DNA of 64,000 nucleotides from Bin5 sp965218625 (GTDB lineage: Bacteria > Chloroflexota > Anaerolineae > Caldilineales > Caldilineaceae): the NCBI GenBank assembly GCA_965218625.1, contig CBDCLG010000016.1:62001-126000 (forward strand). Reading direction: 5' to 3'. The notes beneath the pieces are model-generated. The model saw only the letters and a program-made list of their open reading frames with translations, ran no database searches and was not told the origin of the DNA. Of the stretch, positions 28,487-37,682 are shown in pieces. The translations under genes and the position numbers were made by a program. Every line of letters begins with the position of its first letter. The first letter of the stretch is position 1.

Positions 28487-31378
28487 TCAGAGCAGATCGG
28501 CGAGCAGGGACATCGGGGAATGGGCCTGTACCGCGGTGAAGTGTTTGACCTGCTGGCGGCAGGAGAAGCCCGGGCTGACGAGCACCTCGTCGTCACCCAG
28601 GGAGCGGGCGGCGGGCAAGAGCCGGCGCTCGCCGATGGCGCGGGAAACTTCATAGTTCTCGTAGCCGAACAGGCCGGCAAGTCCGCAGCAGCCGCTGTCC
28701 AGCAGCGTTAATTCACAGTTGGGGATGGCGCCAAGAAGCTGCTGCAGCGGCTGCATGCCAACAAGCGCTTTCTGGTGGCAATGGCCGTGGACCAACAGCC
28801 GCCTGGGTCCTTCCTGCGTTGCCGGCATGCGCGGACCGGCCCATTCTTCGAAGAGCTGGCAGGCGTCCGCGACCTCCTGGGCGTCAGAATGTTCATCGGC
28901 GCGCAATAGGCGCGGGTGATCGTCCTGCACGGCCGAGTAGCAGCTCGGTTCACAGAAGAGAATCGGAGTGCCTGCACGCGCCAGCGGCAGTAGCGCTGCG
29001 GTTACGGCACTTGCCTGGCGCGCGGCTGCGTCGAGGAACCCCTTGGAGATGAGGGGGCGCCCGCAGCAGACTTCCGGCGCAACGGTTACCGCCGCGCCGC
29101 AACGCTCCAGCACGCGGGCGGCGCTTTCGAGATGAAAAGGTTCGAAGTAGTTGTTGAATGTGTCGGCAAAGAGCGCGACAGGTGTCGCCGCGTGCGGCCT
29201 GCTGCCATCGCCCCAGCTCCGGGAAAAGGGGCGGGCGGCAAAGGGCGGCAAGGGACGGCGCCGATCTAGTCCAAGGAGTGGTTGATTGAGCCAGCGGACT
29301 GCGCCTGCGCCAAACAGCCAGTTCGATAGCGGCGCGAACCGGCTGCCCCAGCGCGCGATGCGGTCGGTCCGGGATAGCAGGCGGTCTTTGAGACGCGCGC
29401 CGCGGCGCGCGTGATGCTGGTGCAGGAACTCGCTCTTCAGGCGGGCCATGTCCACACCGGTGGGGCATTCGCGCTTGCACGCCTTGCATTCGAGGCAGAG
29501 GTTGAGGACGGGCAGCAGCTCTTCATCGTCGAAACCGGTCGCTTCGAGGCCGCCGGCGAGAGCCATGCGAAGGGCGTTGGCACGGCCGCGCGTGCTGTCG
29601 ATTTCCTTGCGCGTCGCCATGTAGGAGGGGCACATGGTGCCGGTAAGCGTCTTGCGGCAGGCGCCCACGCCGCTGCACTGTTCGGTCGCCCGCAGCAGCC
29701 CGCCGAAGTCGGAAAAATCAAAGGCGGTCGGGTGGTCGGGCGTTTCGTATTCCGGGCCGAAGCGGAGGTTTGCGGTCAGCGCGGGCGCGTGGACGATCTT
29801 GCCGGGGTTGAGCAGGTTGGTCGGGTCGAAAGCTGCCTTTACCTGGCAGAAGGCATCGTAAAGCGCCGGCCCGAACATCTTCTCCTGAAATGGGGCGCGC
29901 ACAAGGCCGTCACCGTGTTCGCCGGATAGGGCGCCGCCGTATTCGAGCACAAGGTCGGCCACTTCGGCGGCAATGGCCTCGAAACGCTGCACGCCCAGCG
30001 CCGATTTCATGTTGACCACGGGGCGGATATGGAGCAAGCCGACCGAGGCGTGGGCGTAGAAACCGGCCTCGGTCTCGTATTTCGCGAGGATCGCGCGGAA
30101 GTTTTCGATGTAGTCGCGCAGCCGTTCGGGCGCGACGGCCGTGTCCTCGACAAAGGAGACGGCCTTGGGGTCGCCGGTCTGCGACATCGTCAGGCCGAGG
30201 GCGGCGCGCCGAAGCTCCCAAATGCGGGCCTGTTCGGCCGGTTCGAGCGCACGGTGCAGGTAGCTGCCAAGGCCGCGTGCTTCGAGGTCGGACTCCAGGC
30301 GGTCGATCTTGGCGCGCAGCTCTCCGGGCGTCTGGCCGAAGAACTCAACCAGCAGGACCGCGCCGGGGTCGCCGCGTATGAAGTCGCGCAGCGGCTCGAA
30401 TTCGACGCGGCCGCGTGTTTTGTCAAGCATGAACCGGTCGATAAGCTCTACGGCCGACGGTCCGTGTTCGAGGATAACCGGTGTGGCCGTCATCGCCTCC
30501 AACAGGTCATCGAACTGAATGCTGCAGAGGGCGCGGTCAGGCGGCAGAGGGACCAGGCGCAAGGTGGCCGCGACGGTCAAGCCAAGCGTGCCTTCGGAGC
30601 CGACCAGGATGCGCGCCAGGTTGAAGGGAGCGGCCGCAGGCGCGCCAGGATCGTCCCAACTGTGCGGGATGAACTCGTCCAGGTTGTAACCGCCGACGCG
30701 GCGCAGAATGCGGGGGTACCGCAGCCTGATCTCGGGTTCCAGCTCCCTGCCGAGCCGCTGAACCGTGCGATAGGCAGCGGCTTCTACGTTTTCCTGCGCC
30801 ATCCTGGCCCTCAGCTCGGCGTCGGATAGCGGGCCGAGGTGGACCGTGTTGCCGTCGGAGAGGACAACCTCCAGCGACTCCACGAAGTCCAGCGTCTTGC
30901 CGTAGATGACCGAGCGCGTTCCGGCCGAGTTGTTGGCGATCATGCCGCCGATTGTGGCGCGATTGGAGGTTGAGAGATCGAGCGGCAGCTGGAGGCCGTG
31001 CGGTTTGAGTAGCTCGTTCAGCTCGTCGAGAACGATGCCCGGCTCGACCGTTATCTTGCCGCCGCCGGCGTCGAGGACTAGGACCCGATCCATGTAGCGG
31101 GAAAAGTCGAGCGAGATGCCGGCGCCGATGGCCTGACCGGCCTGCGATGTGCCGCCCCCGCGCGCGGTAATGGAGACGCCGTGCCGCCGGCAGATGTTTA
31201 CGACCTGAACGACATCTTCGCGGCTGCGGGGTGTCACGACGCCGAGGGGAAGAATCTGGTAGACGCTGGCGTCGGTGGCGTGCATTGCCCGGCTGGCGCC
31301 GTCGAAATTCACGTCGCCGCTGAGCGCGGCGCGCAGCTCATGCGCGAGGCTCCGCAGATCAACGCTGCCGTCTGAAAT
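28487..31378 (-). CDS. FAD-linked and Fe-S-binding dehydrogenase (D-lactate/glycolate dehydrogenase-like)
   Basis: Oxidises a 2-hydroxy acid (D-lactate, glycolate or D-2-hydroxyglutarate type) and passes electrons to an Fe-S/CCG module. The N-terminal PCMH-type FAD domain includes TARGGGTSQAGQAIGAG and GGMIANNSAGTRS. A FAD-oxidase C domain follows (FYAHASVGLLHIRP, SGEHGDGLVR). Two 4Fe-4S motifs are present (CSGVGACRKTLTGTMCP and CLECKACKRECPTG), then a CCG domain (CCGRPLISKG, SGCCGLAGLFGYE). The start is unusual. The frame has no ATG/GTG/TTG before a GTG at 31312, which lacks a ribosome site, whereas AGGAGGAG stands five bases before an ATT at 31378. ATT gives 963 residues and restores the expected N-terminal helix (SLAHELRAALSGDVNFDG). 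It ends the catabolic operon. Confidence 0.88.
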   Translation of the reverse strand: MSDGSVDLRSLAHELRAALSGDVNFDGASRAMHATDASVYQILPLGVVTPRSREDVVQVVNICRRHGVSITARGGGTSQAGQAIGAGISLDFSRYMDRVLVLDAGGGKITVEPGIVLDELNELLKPHGLQLPLDLSTSNRATIGGMIANNSAGTRSVIYGKTLDFVESLEVVLSDGNTVHLGPLSDAELRARMAQENVEAAAYRTVQRLGRELEPEIRLRYPRILRRVGGYNLDEFIPHSWDDPGAPAAAPFNLARILVGSEGTLGLTVAATLRLVPLPPDRALCSIQFDDLLEAMTATPVILEHGPSAVELIDRFMLDKTRGRVEFEPLRDFIRGDPGAVLLVEFFGQTPGELRAKIDRLESDLEARGLGSYLHRALEPAEQARIWELRRAALGLTMSQTGDPKAVSFVEDTAVAPERLRDYIENFRAILAKYETEAGFYAHASVGLLHIRPVVNMKSALGVQRFEAIAAEVADLVLEYGGALSGEHGDGLVRAPFQEKMFGPALYDAFCQVKAAFDPTNLLNPGKIVHAPALTANLRFGPEYETPDHPTAFDFSDFGGLLRATEQCSGVGACRKTLTGTMCPSYMATRKEIDSTRGRANALRMALAGGLEATGFDDEELLPVLNLCLECKACKRECPTGVDMARLKSEFLHQHHARRGARLKDRLLSRTDRIARWGSRFAPLSNWLFGAGAVRWLNQPLLGLDRRRPLPPFAARPFSRSWGDGSRPHAATPVALFADTFNNYFEPFHLESAARVLERCGAAVTVAPEVCCGRPLISKGFLDAAARQASAVTAALLPLARAGTPILFCEPSCYSAVQDDHPRLLRADEHSDAQEVADACQLFEEWAGPRMPATQEGPRRLLVHGHCHQKALVGMQPLQQLLGAIPNCELTLLDSGCCGLAGLFGYENYEVSRAIGERRLLPAARSLGDDEVLVSPGFSCRQQVKHFTAVQAHSPMSLLADLL

Positions 31379-31414
31379 GGTCTCCTCCTCGCTGAACCGG
31401 CTGGGGAACTGTCC

Positions 31415-32617
31415 CTAGGGAGAAACGGGGACATCCGCCCCGTCTTTTGCCAGGTATTCGAGTGCGGAGCTGACGCCTCCGCTCGTGTGGGGTACGCCGG
31501 CGGCCGCCAACCCCATCTCGATACCGCACAGTGTGCCCGCCAGCGTCAGTTCGTTGAGATCGCCGAGATGGCCGACGCGGAAGAGCTTGCCCTTAGCCTT
31601 GCCGAGCCCGGTCCCCAGCGACATATCGAAGCGTTCGAGAATGACCTGCCTCAACTCATCGGCGTCGAAGCCTGCGGGCATGGCCACGGCGGTGAGGGAC
31701 GAGGAGTAAGCGCACGGGTCCTGGCAGAACAGATCAAGGCCCCAGCCGCACACGGCTCGCCGGGTTGCCTCCCCGAAACGCGTATGGCGTGCAAAGGCTT
31801 GAGGCAGCCCTTCCTCGATCAGCATCGAGAGCGCTTCATCGAGGGCAAAGAGCAGATTGGTCGCCGGTGTGTAGGGAAAGAAGCCGCTCCGGTTGAACTC
31901 CAGTACGGGCGCCCAGTCCCAATAGGAGCGAGGCAGGCTGGCTGATTCGGCGGCGGCGAGCGCCTTGGCGCTGAGCGCGTTAAAGCCGAGGCCGGGAGGG
32001 ACCATCAGTCCCTTTTGGGAACCGGCTACGGTCACATCGACCCCCCATTCGTCGTGACGGTAGTCGATCGCGCCGATTGAGGAGACGACGTCGACGAGGA
32101 GGAGCGCGTCGTGTCCCGTGCGGTCGAGCGCGGCGCGTGCGGCGGCCACATCGTTGACGACGCCGGTTGATGTCTCATTGTGGACTATGGCTACGGCGCG
32201 GATGTCGCGCCCGCGATCGGCGGCAAGACGGTTCTCCAGGGCGGCGATTTCGAGGGGGCAACGCCAGCTGCCGGTAAGCGTCTCGACGGTGAGGCCGAGT
32301 CCGGCGGCCACTTTCTGCCAGCTGGCCGCGAACTGGCCGTTGTCGCCGAACAGCACGCGGTTCCCCGGCGACAGCGAATTCACCAGCGCCGCCTCCCACG
32401 CGCCGGTACCGGAGGAAGGAAAGATGACCACCGGGCCGCTCGTCTGGAAGACGACCTGTAGACGCTCAAGAATCTTCAACGTCATGCGGCTGAAGGCTGG
32501 TCCGCGGTGGTCGATGGTCGAGCGGGAGAGGGCGCGGGCGACGCGCTCCGGCAGGTTCGCCGGCCCGGGTATCTGGAGAAAGTGGCGTCCCGCTGTATAG
32601 GTTGGCATGGTAAGCAT
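31415..32617 (-). CDS. Alanine--glyoxylate/serine--pyruvate aminotransferase family protein
   Basis: 400-residue class V PLP enzyme. Family marks are FLQIPGPANLPERVARAL, the phosphate loop FPSSGTGAWEAAL, VHNETSTGVVND, LLLVDVVSSIGAIDYRHDEW with the ring-binding Asp, and the Schiff-base lysine at ~202 in AGSQKGLMVPPGLGF. It probably transfers an amino group between alanine or serine and glyoxylate or hydroxypyruvate. An ATG three codons in (32608) is an equally good start. It lies between the SelA-like gene and the FAD dehydrogenase, with short gaps, so it is likely part of the same transcript. Confidence 0.9.
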   Translation of the reverse strand: MLTMPTYTAGRHFLQIPGPANLPERVARALSRSTIDHRGPAFSRMTLKILERLQVVFQTSGPVVIFPSSGTGAWEAALVNSLSPGNRVLFGDNGQFAASWQKVAAGLGLTVETLTGSWRCPLEIAALENRLAADRGRDIRAVAIVHNETSTGVVNDVAAARAALDRTGHDALLLVDVVSSIGAIDYRHDEWGVDVTVAGSQKGLMVPPGLGFNALSAKALAAAESASLPRSYWDWAPVLEFNRSGFFPYTPATNLLFALDEALSMLIEEGLPQAFARHTRFGEATRRAVCGWGLDLFCQDPCAYSSSLTAVAMPAGFDADELRQVILERFDMSLGTGLGKAKGKLFRVGHLGDLNELTLAGTLCGIEMGLAAAGVPHTSGGVSSALEYLAKDGADVPVSP

Positions 32618-32635
32618 CCAAGGGGGCCGGGGCCG

Positions 32636-33763
32636 CTATGCCAGCTCCTCTTGCAGGCGGCGCAGCACGATTTCGGTCTCGCCTTCGCGCAGGGTATGGA
32701 CGGCAAGGTTGAGGCCGCCGCCCTCGGCTCGACAGAAGATCGCAGGCGAACCGGCTCCCAGGGCCTCGGCTACCTGTTCGGCGGTCCGACCGCTGGCCTG
32801 CTCATCCCAGTGGACGCGCAGCCGCATCCAGGGACCTGAGCCATCCTGCTCCCACAAATTGTCCGCTTGGACGTGTGTGAGACCGGACAGTCCGGCGGAA
32901 ATCTGGGCGATGCGCTCGGACTGGACCTGGAGACGCTGTTCGTGGTCTGCCTCCAGCCAGTGGCGCAGGGCGATCGTCGTCCCGACAACCTCCTGGCGGT
33001 CGACCTTGTAGCCGCGGCCGACGCTGTTGTTGCCGGTCTCGAAGCCGGTGAAGCCGTTGAGCCGGGCGGCGCTGACCATATCGCCCTGCCCGCATAGAAT
33101 GCCGGTCGAGTTGCCCGAGCCGAGGTACTTGCCGCCGAAGCAGACGAGGTCGGCGCCGCTGGTGGCGACGCGGCGCATGCGCTCAAGAGGGTAGATCTCG
33201 GCGGCGGCGTCGACCAGGATCGGAATGCAGGCGTCGTGCGCGATTTCGACGGCGTCCGGCAGTGAGACGGTGTTTGGGAAGCGCTCGCCTGCGGCGAAGT
33301 AGAGCAGGCCGGCGGTCTGGGGACCGATGGCGTCGCGCAGCTGCTGCGGTGTGCAGCTGTCGTCGTCGCCGACCTCGATCAGTTTGCCGCCCGGCGTTGT
33401 CACGCTTCGATCGTAGCGGTAGCGGGTCGCCTTCTGGATGAGGAACTCGTTCCTGATGCCGGTCGTGTCGGGCAGACGGCGGATGCGTTCCGGGTCGGCG
33501 CCGGCCAGGATGGCGGCCGCGCCCTGCACAAGCGCGGCGTAGCAACCGGAGGTCACAAGCCCGCCACCGGTGCCGAGCATTTCGCCAATGGCACTGCTGG
33601 CGCCGTCGAAGACGTCTTCCATCAGGGTGTAGGCCGTGTTGGCCGACTCCATCGCGTCCCGCACCTCCTGCGAGAGCATCGAGCCGCCAAGAATGGTCAT
33701 GTGACCGGCGGCGTTGATGATCGGTTTGATTCCGAGCGTTTCATAGATGTCGGAACTGGACAT
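32636..33763 (-). CDS. SelA/DgaE-like PLP-dependent enzyme
   Basis: 375 residues related to selenocysteine synthase and D-glucosaminate-6-phosphate ammonia-lyase (DgaE). The N-terminus YETLGIKPIINAAGHMTILGGSMLS is typical, VDAAAEIYPL supplies the PLP-ring Asp, and the lysine is in CFGGKYLGSGNSTG (~212). A role in selenocysteine biosynthesis is unlikely because the context is an enolase-superfamily dehydratase and other catabolic genes. An ammonia-lyase or aldolase-like step on an amino- or keto-sugar acid is the better inference. It starts 18 bp after the dehydratase gene. Confidence 0.82.
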   Translation of the reverse strand: MSSSDIYETLGIKPIINAAGHMTILGGSMLSQEVRDAMESANTAYTLMEDVFDGASSAIGEMLGTGGGLVTSGCYAALVQGAAAILAGADPERIRRLPDTTGIRNEFLIQKATRYRYDRSVTTPGGKLIEVGDDDSCTPQQLRDAIGPQTAGLLYFAAGERFPNTVSLPDAVEIAHDACIPILVDAAAEIYPLERMRRVATSGADLVCFGGKYLGSGNSTGILCGQGDMVSAARLNGFTGFETGNNSVGRGYKVDRQEVVGTTIALRHWLEADHEQRLQVQSERIAQISAGLSGLTHVQADNLWEQDGSGPWMRLRVHWDEQASGRTAEQVAEALGAGSPAIFCRAEGGGLNLAVHTLREGETEIVLRRLQEELA

Positions 33764-33781
33764 TGCGCTTCACTCCTTGGT

Positions 33782-34972
33782 TCAGTTGAAAAAGTCCTTG
33801 TCGTCCTCCGCCAGGAACTTGCGGGTGGCCTTCTTGTTCATGCTTACGCCGAGGCCGGGCCGGTCCCAGACGGTGATGTAGCTGTCCTCGACGATGGGGT
33901 CCGGCAGACCTTCGACAATATCATACCACCAGTCCGGCCGTCCCACCGGATATTCGAAGGCGATGTAGTTGCGGGGCAGGGCTGCGGAAACCTGCACGAG
34001 CGCGGCGAGGCCGATCAGCCCGTCGCCCGTCCCGTGCGGCGCCATCAGAATGCCGTGCAGGTCGGCGTATTCGGCCACCCATTTTAGCTCGGCGATGCCG
34101 CCAATGTCGGCCGGGTCCGGTCCAACGATGTTGACGGCTTGCATCTCGAACAGCGCCTTGAAGTTCTGCCGCAGATAGATCTGTTCGCCGGTGTGGATCG
34201 GTGTCGAGGTGCTGCGGGTCAGCTCGCGGTAGAGTTCGGCGAGCACGTAGGGCGTGTAGTCGCCGGTGATCAGGTCCTCTAGCCAGAGGACGTGCGTCCC
34301 CTCCAGCGCTTTGGCCAGGCGGATGGCGTCGGGGACGGTCCAGCCGGGTCCGCAGTCGAGGGCGAGGCCGATTTCGCCGCCCAGCACCTCCTGCATCGCC
34401 TCCACGCAGGCTATCGTGTGTTTCAGGCCCTTGGGCGTGAGCAGGCCGCGCTCGGTCTGGTGGTGCGCGTCCAGCCGCTCGCCGTAGAAGTAGCCGTCCA
34501 GTTCGTCGGGCATGGCGCTGTGAAAGCCGATCCCCTGTTTGATGATCGAAAAGCCTTCGGGCAGCTCGGCCATGCGGGCCATGTTCTCGGCGTAGTGCTG
34601 CGGTTCCTGGCCGGCCAGGGGGAAGCGGATGGCGCCGTTGTATACGCGGACCTTGTCGCGCAATTTGCCGCCCAGCAATTTGTAGACCGGCAGGCCGGCG
34701 GCCTGGCCGGCAATGTCCCAGAGCGCCATCTCGATGGCGCTGACCGCGCTGCCCCAGGGCTTGAAGCTGCCGAGACGGCGAATCCGCAACATCACGCGTT
34801 CGACGTCGGTCGGGTCCTGTCCGACGATATAGTCGCGGTAGAAGAGCACGTGCGGCTTCAGATAGGGCTTGAAATGCTCGGCCTGGCCGTAGCCCTCAAT
34901 GCCGGCGTCGGTCGCGATGCGCACGACCGGGCTGCCGCCGAGGATCGCGCACTTCAGATCGGTAATCTTCAT
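33782..34972 (-). CDS. Enolase-superfamily (mandelate racemase/muconate lactonizing) enzyme
   Basis: 396 residues from the ATG at 34972 (MKITDLKCAILGGSPVVRIA). Capping domain: WGSAVSAIEMALWDIAGQAAGLPVYKLLGGKLRDKVRVY. The barrel metal ligands are in LALDCGPGW, LWLEDLITGDY and the following acidic strand, and a catalytic His is in MAPHGTGDG. Members dehydrate sugar acids or racemise acids; the MxPHxxGDG-type loop suggests an acid-sugar dehydratase, but the substrate is unknown. It is the first gene of the operon 34972-28487. An operator-like palindrome lies ~30 bp upstream. Confidence 0.9.
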   Translation of the reverse strand: MKITDLKCAILGGSPVVRIATDAGIEGYGQAEHFKPYLKPHVLFYRDYIVGQDPTDVERVMLRIRRLGSFKPWGSAVSAIEMALWDIAGQAAGLPVYKLLGGKLRDKVRVYNGAIRFPLAGQEPQHYAENMARMAELPEGFSIIKQGIGFHSAMPDELDGYFYGERLDAHHQTERGLLTPKGLKHTIACVEAMQEVLGGEIGLALDCGPGWTVPDAIRLAKALEGTHVLWLEDLITGDYTPYVLAELYRELTRSTSTPIHTGEQIYLRQNFKALFEMQAVNIVGPDPADIGGIAELKWVAEYADLHGILMAPHGTGDGLIGLAALVQVSAALPRNYIAFEYPVGRPDWWYDIVEGLPDPIVEDSYITVWDRPGLGVSMNKKATRKFLAEDDKDFFN

Positions 34973-35000
34973 GGAAACGGTCCGAGGTATTGTAGTGCAA

Positions 35001-35014
35001 TTTCGAATACGAAA
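35001..35014. promoter_or_regulatory. Operator-like palindrome upstream of the dehydratase operon
   Basis: TTTCG-AATA-CGAAA is a perfect 5-bp inverted repeat, with flanking A/T extending the symmetry. It lies 29 bp before the operon's first start codon. It could be a repressor site for the acid-sugar operon; no regulator gene is adjacent. Confidence 0.35.
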
Positions 35015-35116
35015 ATCAATATCCTGGCACGAGCTGGCGCTGCCCGGTTCAAGAACAGGATCGTCCCAAGCATTGCAAAATTGTACTGCGTTTTGCCTCC
35101 GAATGCCAGCTATGGG

Positions 35117-35310
35117 CAGAGCGATTGCATCTAGATCCGGAAGCCATAATGTCCCACGATGGGCACCCACAAGGGGTGCCCCTACCAATTGTATATCGTT
35201 TTCGGCTGAAAACCGATCTCCAAAGAGGCTGTTTTCGGCTGCTCTTTCGGAGTTGGGCTCGAATCAGGAAGTGTCGCGGGGTCTTGACCCAATTGGATGC
35301 AATCGCCTGG
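35117..35310 (+). mobile_element. MITE-like element, copy 1, with 10-bp target duplication
   Basis: A 194-bp non-coding element in the gap between the dehydratase operon and the FAH gene. Its ends are imperfect inverted repeats: CAGAGCGATTGCATC on the left and GATGCAATCGCCTGG on the right. It is flanked by a perfect direct repeat CAGCTATGGG at 35107-35116 and 35311-35320. Inside is a strong hairpin, GGGCACCC/GGGTGCCC at 35161-35181. The sequence is the reverse complement of most of the element at 39994-40240. It has no open reading frame of its own, so it would need a transposase in trans. The rest of 34973-35537 shows no gene. Confidence 0.82.
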
Positions 35311-35537
35311 CAGCTATGGGGGCCCTGAGCTCTCTCCGCGCAACACGCGTTTATTTTCCACGTTTGTTCATTTTGGTACAATGGTCATCACCGTGGGCTG
35401 CGCGAAAATCTTCGCTATTGCCTGGTCAATCGGCCGACTGCCCGCTGCTTCACTGGTAAACCGGCGGTGAAACAACAGCCGATGTGGGCCGGGCAGAGCC
35501 TTCAAGACTGCCAGAACAAAATACAAGGACTGCTGCT

Positions 35538-36377
35538 ATGCGACTTCTGCTTTTCGACGAATACAAACTGGGTGTTTGGGACGGCCAACAGGTCCTGGAT
35601 GCGTCGGCTGCGGTCGCCGACTGCGGGCATCACTCGGCGCAGGAGATGATGGAGATGGTAATCGGCGACTGGGCGAACACCGAGCCGCGCATTCGCGACG
35701 CGATCGATTCGGCGCAAGGCATCGCATTGGAGGACGTGTGCTGCCGGCCGCCGCTTCCCAGGCCGGGTCAGCTGGTCTGCCTGGCCGGAAACTACCTGGA
35801 GCCCCAGAAGCCGGAGAGAGGCCTGTTCAATGCCTTTCTCAAGTCGCCCAACGCGGCGCTCGGCCACGGTGGGACTGTCGTCCTGCCCGATGCCGAGGTG
35901 AGCGTATTCCACTTTGAGCCGGAGCTGGCGCTGGTCATTGGCAAGCGGGCCAGCCGCATTTCGGCCGAGGAGGCGATGGACCACGTTTTCGGCTACACGC
36001 AGTTCATGGATGTGTCGGCCAGGGGGCTGCCCGGCGGCTTTTTCCTGGGAAAGTCGTGGCATACGTTCGCGCCGATGGGTCCGCTGCTGGTGACGCGTGA
36101 CGAGATTCCGAACGCCAACGACTTGAGCATACGGCTCTGGGTCAACGACGAGCAGCGCCATGACATCACGACCGCCGATATGGACCGCCGCATCCCCGAG
36201 CTGCTGGCGGAGGTGACCAATGTGCTGCCGCTCGAACCGGGGGATGTCGTCTCGACGGGGACGCATCACTTTGGGTTGGAGCCGGTACAGGACGGGGACA
36301 CGATCCGGCTCGAGATTGAGCAGTTGGGGCCGGCGTTGGTTGTGAAGTGCCAGGATCCTTCGGGCCGCTCCTGGTAG
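35538..36377 (+). CDS. Fumarylacetoacetate hydrolase family protein
   Basis: 279 residues from the ATG at 35538 (MRLLLFDEYKLGVWDG), preceded by AAGGA. A GTG at 35484 would add unrelated residues. Hallmarks: LVCLAGNYLEPQK, FHFEPELALVIGKRASRIS with the metal-binding acidic pair, GYTQFMDVSARG, and LEPGDVVSTGTHHFGLEP. Probably acts on a 2-keto acid product, and the neighbouring enolase-superfamily dehydratase would make such a product. It is divergent from that operon across the MITE-bearing interval. Confidence 0.9.
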   Translation: MRLLLFDEYKLGVWDGQQVLDASAAVADCGHHSAQEMMEMVIGDWANTEPRIRDAIDSAQGIALEDVCCRPPLPRPGQLVCLAGNYLEPQKPERGLFNAFLKSPNAALGHGGTVVLPDAEVSVFHFEPELALVIGKRASRISAEEAMDHVFGYTQFMDVSARGLPGGFFLGKSWHTFAPMGPLLVTRDEIPNANDLSIRLWVNDEQRHDITTADMDRRIPELLAEVTNVLPLEPGDVVSTGTHHFGLEPVQDGDTIRLEIEQLGPALVVKCQDPSGRSW

Positions 36378-36761
36378 AACGGCGGCAGCGCGCACTCTGC
36401 CCGCATAAGCAAAAAAAGGCTGCTTGTCCCGCTCCCGAGAGTGTGATAGGCTTTGGTTTGAGGGATTGGGATCCGTTCGGGTGCAGCGGGCTCGCACTTC
36501 GGGCGGATGGCAGTTTGGTTACCGCCGATCGTCGACAAGATGTTGTTGGCGGTAGCCAAATTTGCTGGCTGCGCGACTGTTGGAGTCGAACGTCTCCAAG
36601 CATCCCTGCGGCGCAGTACACGTCGGCTTCGCCCCCTGAGGGTAGCCTTCCCCGCCGGCGCAGTCGAGGCGGCCCATATGGGCAGAGAGCTGAACGCAAG
36701 CCGCTTCTCTCGACCACGTACCCGCCCACACAAGGTCTCGAACGCTCAGGCAGCAGCGATC
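36378..36761. other. Intergenic stretch without a recognised gene
   Basis: About 385 bp. The frame of the DoxX-like gene stays open from 36507, but this part does not resemble the family and is probably not translated. No repeat, RNA gene or clear promoter is seen. Confidence 0.4.
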
Positions 36762-37682
36762 TTGTCCATCTACGTCGAAATCTCAATTCGCGGCACCCTT
36801 GACGAACTTTGGCGGCGAACGCAGGTTCCGGAGCTGCATGAACGGTGGGACCTGCGTTTCACGTCGATAGAGTATCTGGAACGGCCTGACGGCTCCGCCG
36901 CCCAGCTGTTCCGCTATGCCACGCGCATTGGATTCGGCAAGGAGATTGAGGGTTGGGGCGAGACGGTCGGTGAGCAAGTCGACCCGGACACGCGCACGTC
37001 GGCGCTCAAGTTCGGCTCCGATGACCCACTTTCGCTGATTCGGGCAGGGTCGGGATACTGGAAGTACGAGCAGGTCGGGGACGGTATCCGCTTCATCACA
37101 GGGTACGATTACGATGTCCGTTGGGGGCTATTCGGGCGGGTGATCGACGGGCTGGTTTTCCGACCCCTGCTTGGATGGGCTACGGCGTGGAGCTTTGACC
37201 GCTTGAGGCTCTGGATAGAACGGGGACTGGAACCAGGGCAGGCCGCACGTCAGGCCCTTTTTCTTGCGCTCGCTTCGGCGGCGATAGCTTTCATCTGGAT
37301 CTGGCAGGGGATCGTGCCAAAGCTGGCCGGTCCGCATGCCGACGAACTGGCCCTGGCTTTGGCGTCCGGGGTGCCGGAGGAGCTGGCGCCCGTATTTTTG
37401 CGCCTGCTTGGCGTAGCCGAAGTCGGTTTCGGGGTCGCCTGTCTGTTGTTTGCGCGCCGCCGCTGGCCGTGGCTGCTGACCATTGCGCTCATGGCGGTTG
37501 CACTGATCGTTGCGCTCGCGGCAGCGCCCCATCTGGCTGCGGGGCCGTTCAGCCCTCTCCTTCTCAATCTCATAATCGTGGTCATCGCCGTGTTTGGCCT
37601 GCTGTCGCTGCGCGACCTGCCGTCGGCGCGCCGTTGCTTGCGCCGCGCGCCGATGGGAGAAGGAAAGGAGAACGATTCGTGA
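36762..37682 (+). CDS. SRPBCC-like plus DoxX-like membrane protein
   Basis: 306 residues if it starts at the TTG at 36762 (LSIYVEISIRGTLDELWRRTQ), where similarity to known proteins of this type begins. No ribosome site is visible there, so the start is uncertain; an ATG at 36678 is possible. Residues 1-~135 form a polyketide-cyclase/START-like domain (HERWDLRFTSIEYLERPDG, ATRIGFGKEIEGWGE). The second half has four membrane helices resembling the DoxX-like family. Its stop overlaps the GTG start of the DUF4166 gene, so the two are coupled. Function unknown. Confidence 0.72.
   Translation: MSIYVEISIRGTLDELWRRTQVPELHERWDLRFTSIEYLERPDGSAAQLFRYATRIGFGKEIEGWGETVGEQVDPDTRTSALKFGSDDPLSLIRAGSGYWKYEQVGDGIRFITGYDYDVRWGLFGRVIDGLVFRPLLGWATAWSFDRLRLWIERGLEPGQAARQALFLALASAAIAFIWIWQGIVPKLAGPHADELALALASGVPEELAPVFLRLLGVAEVGFGVACLLFARRRWPWLLTIALMAVALIVALAAAPHLAAGPFSPLLLNLIIVVIAVFGLLSLRDLPSARRCLRRAPMGEGKENDS

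Noticed and set aside
36507..36761. N-terminal extension of the DoxX-like protein
   Set aside because: The 85 extra residues have no family character and no ribosome site; similarity starts near 36762.
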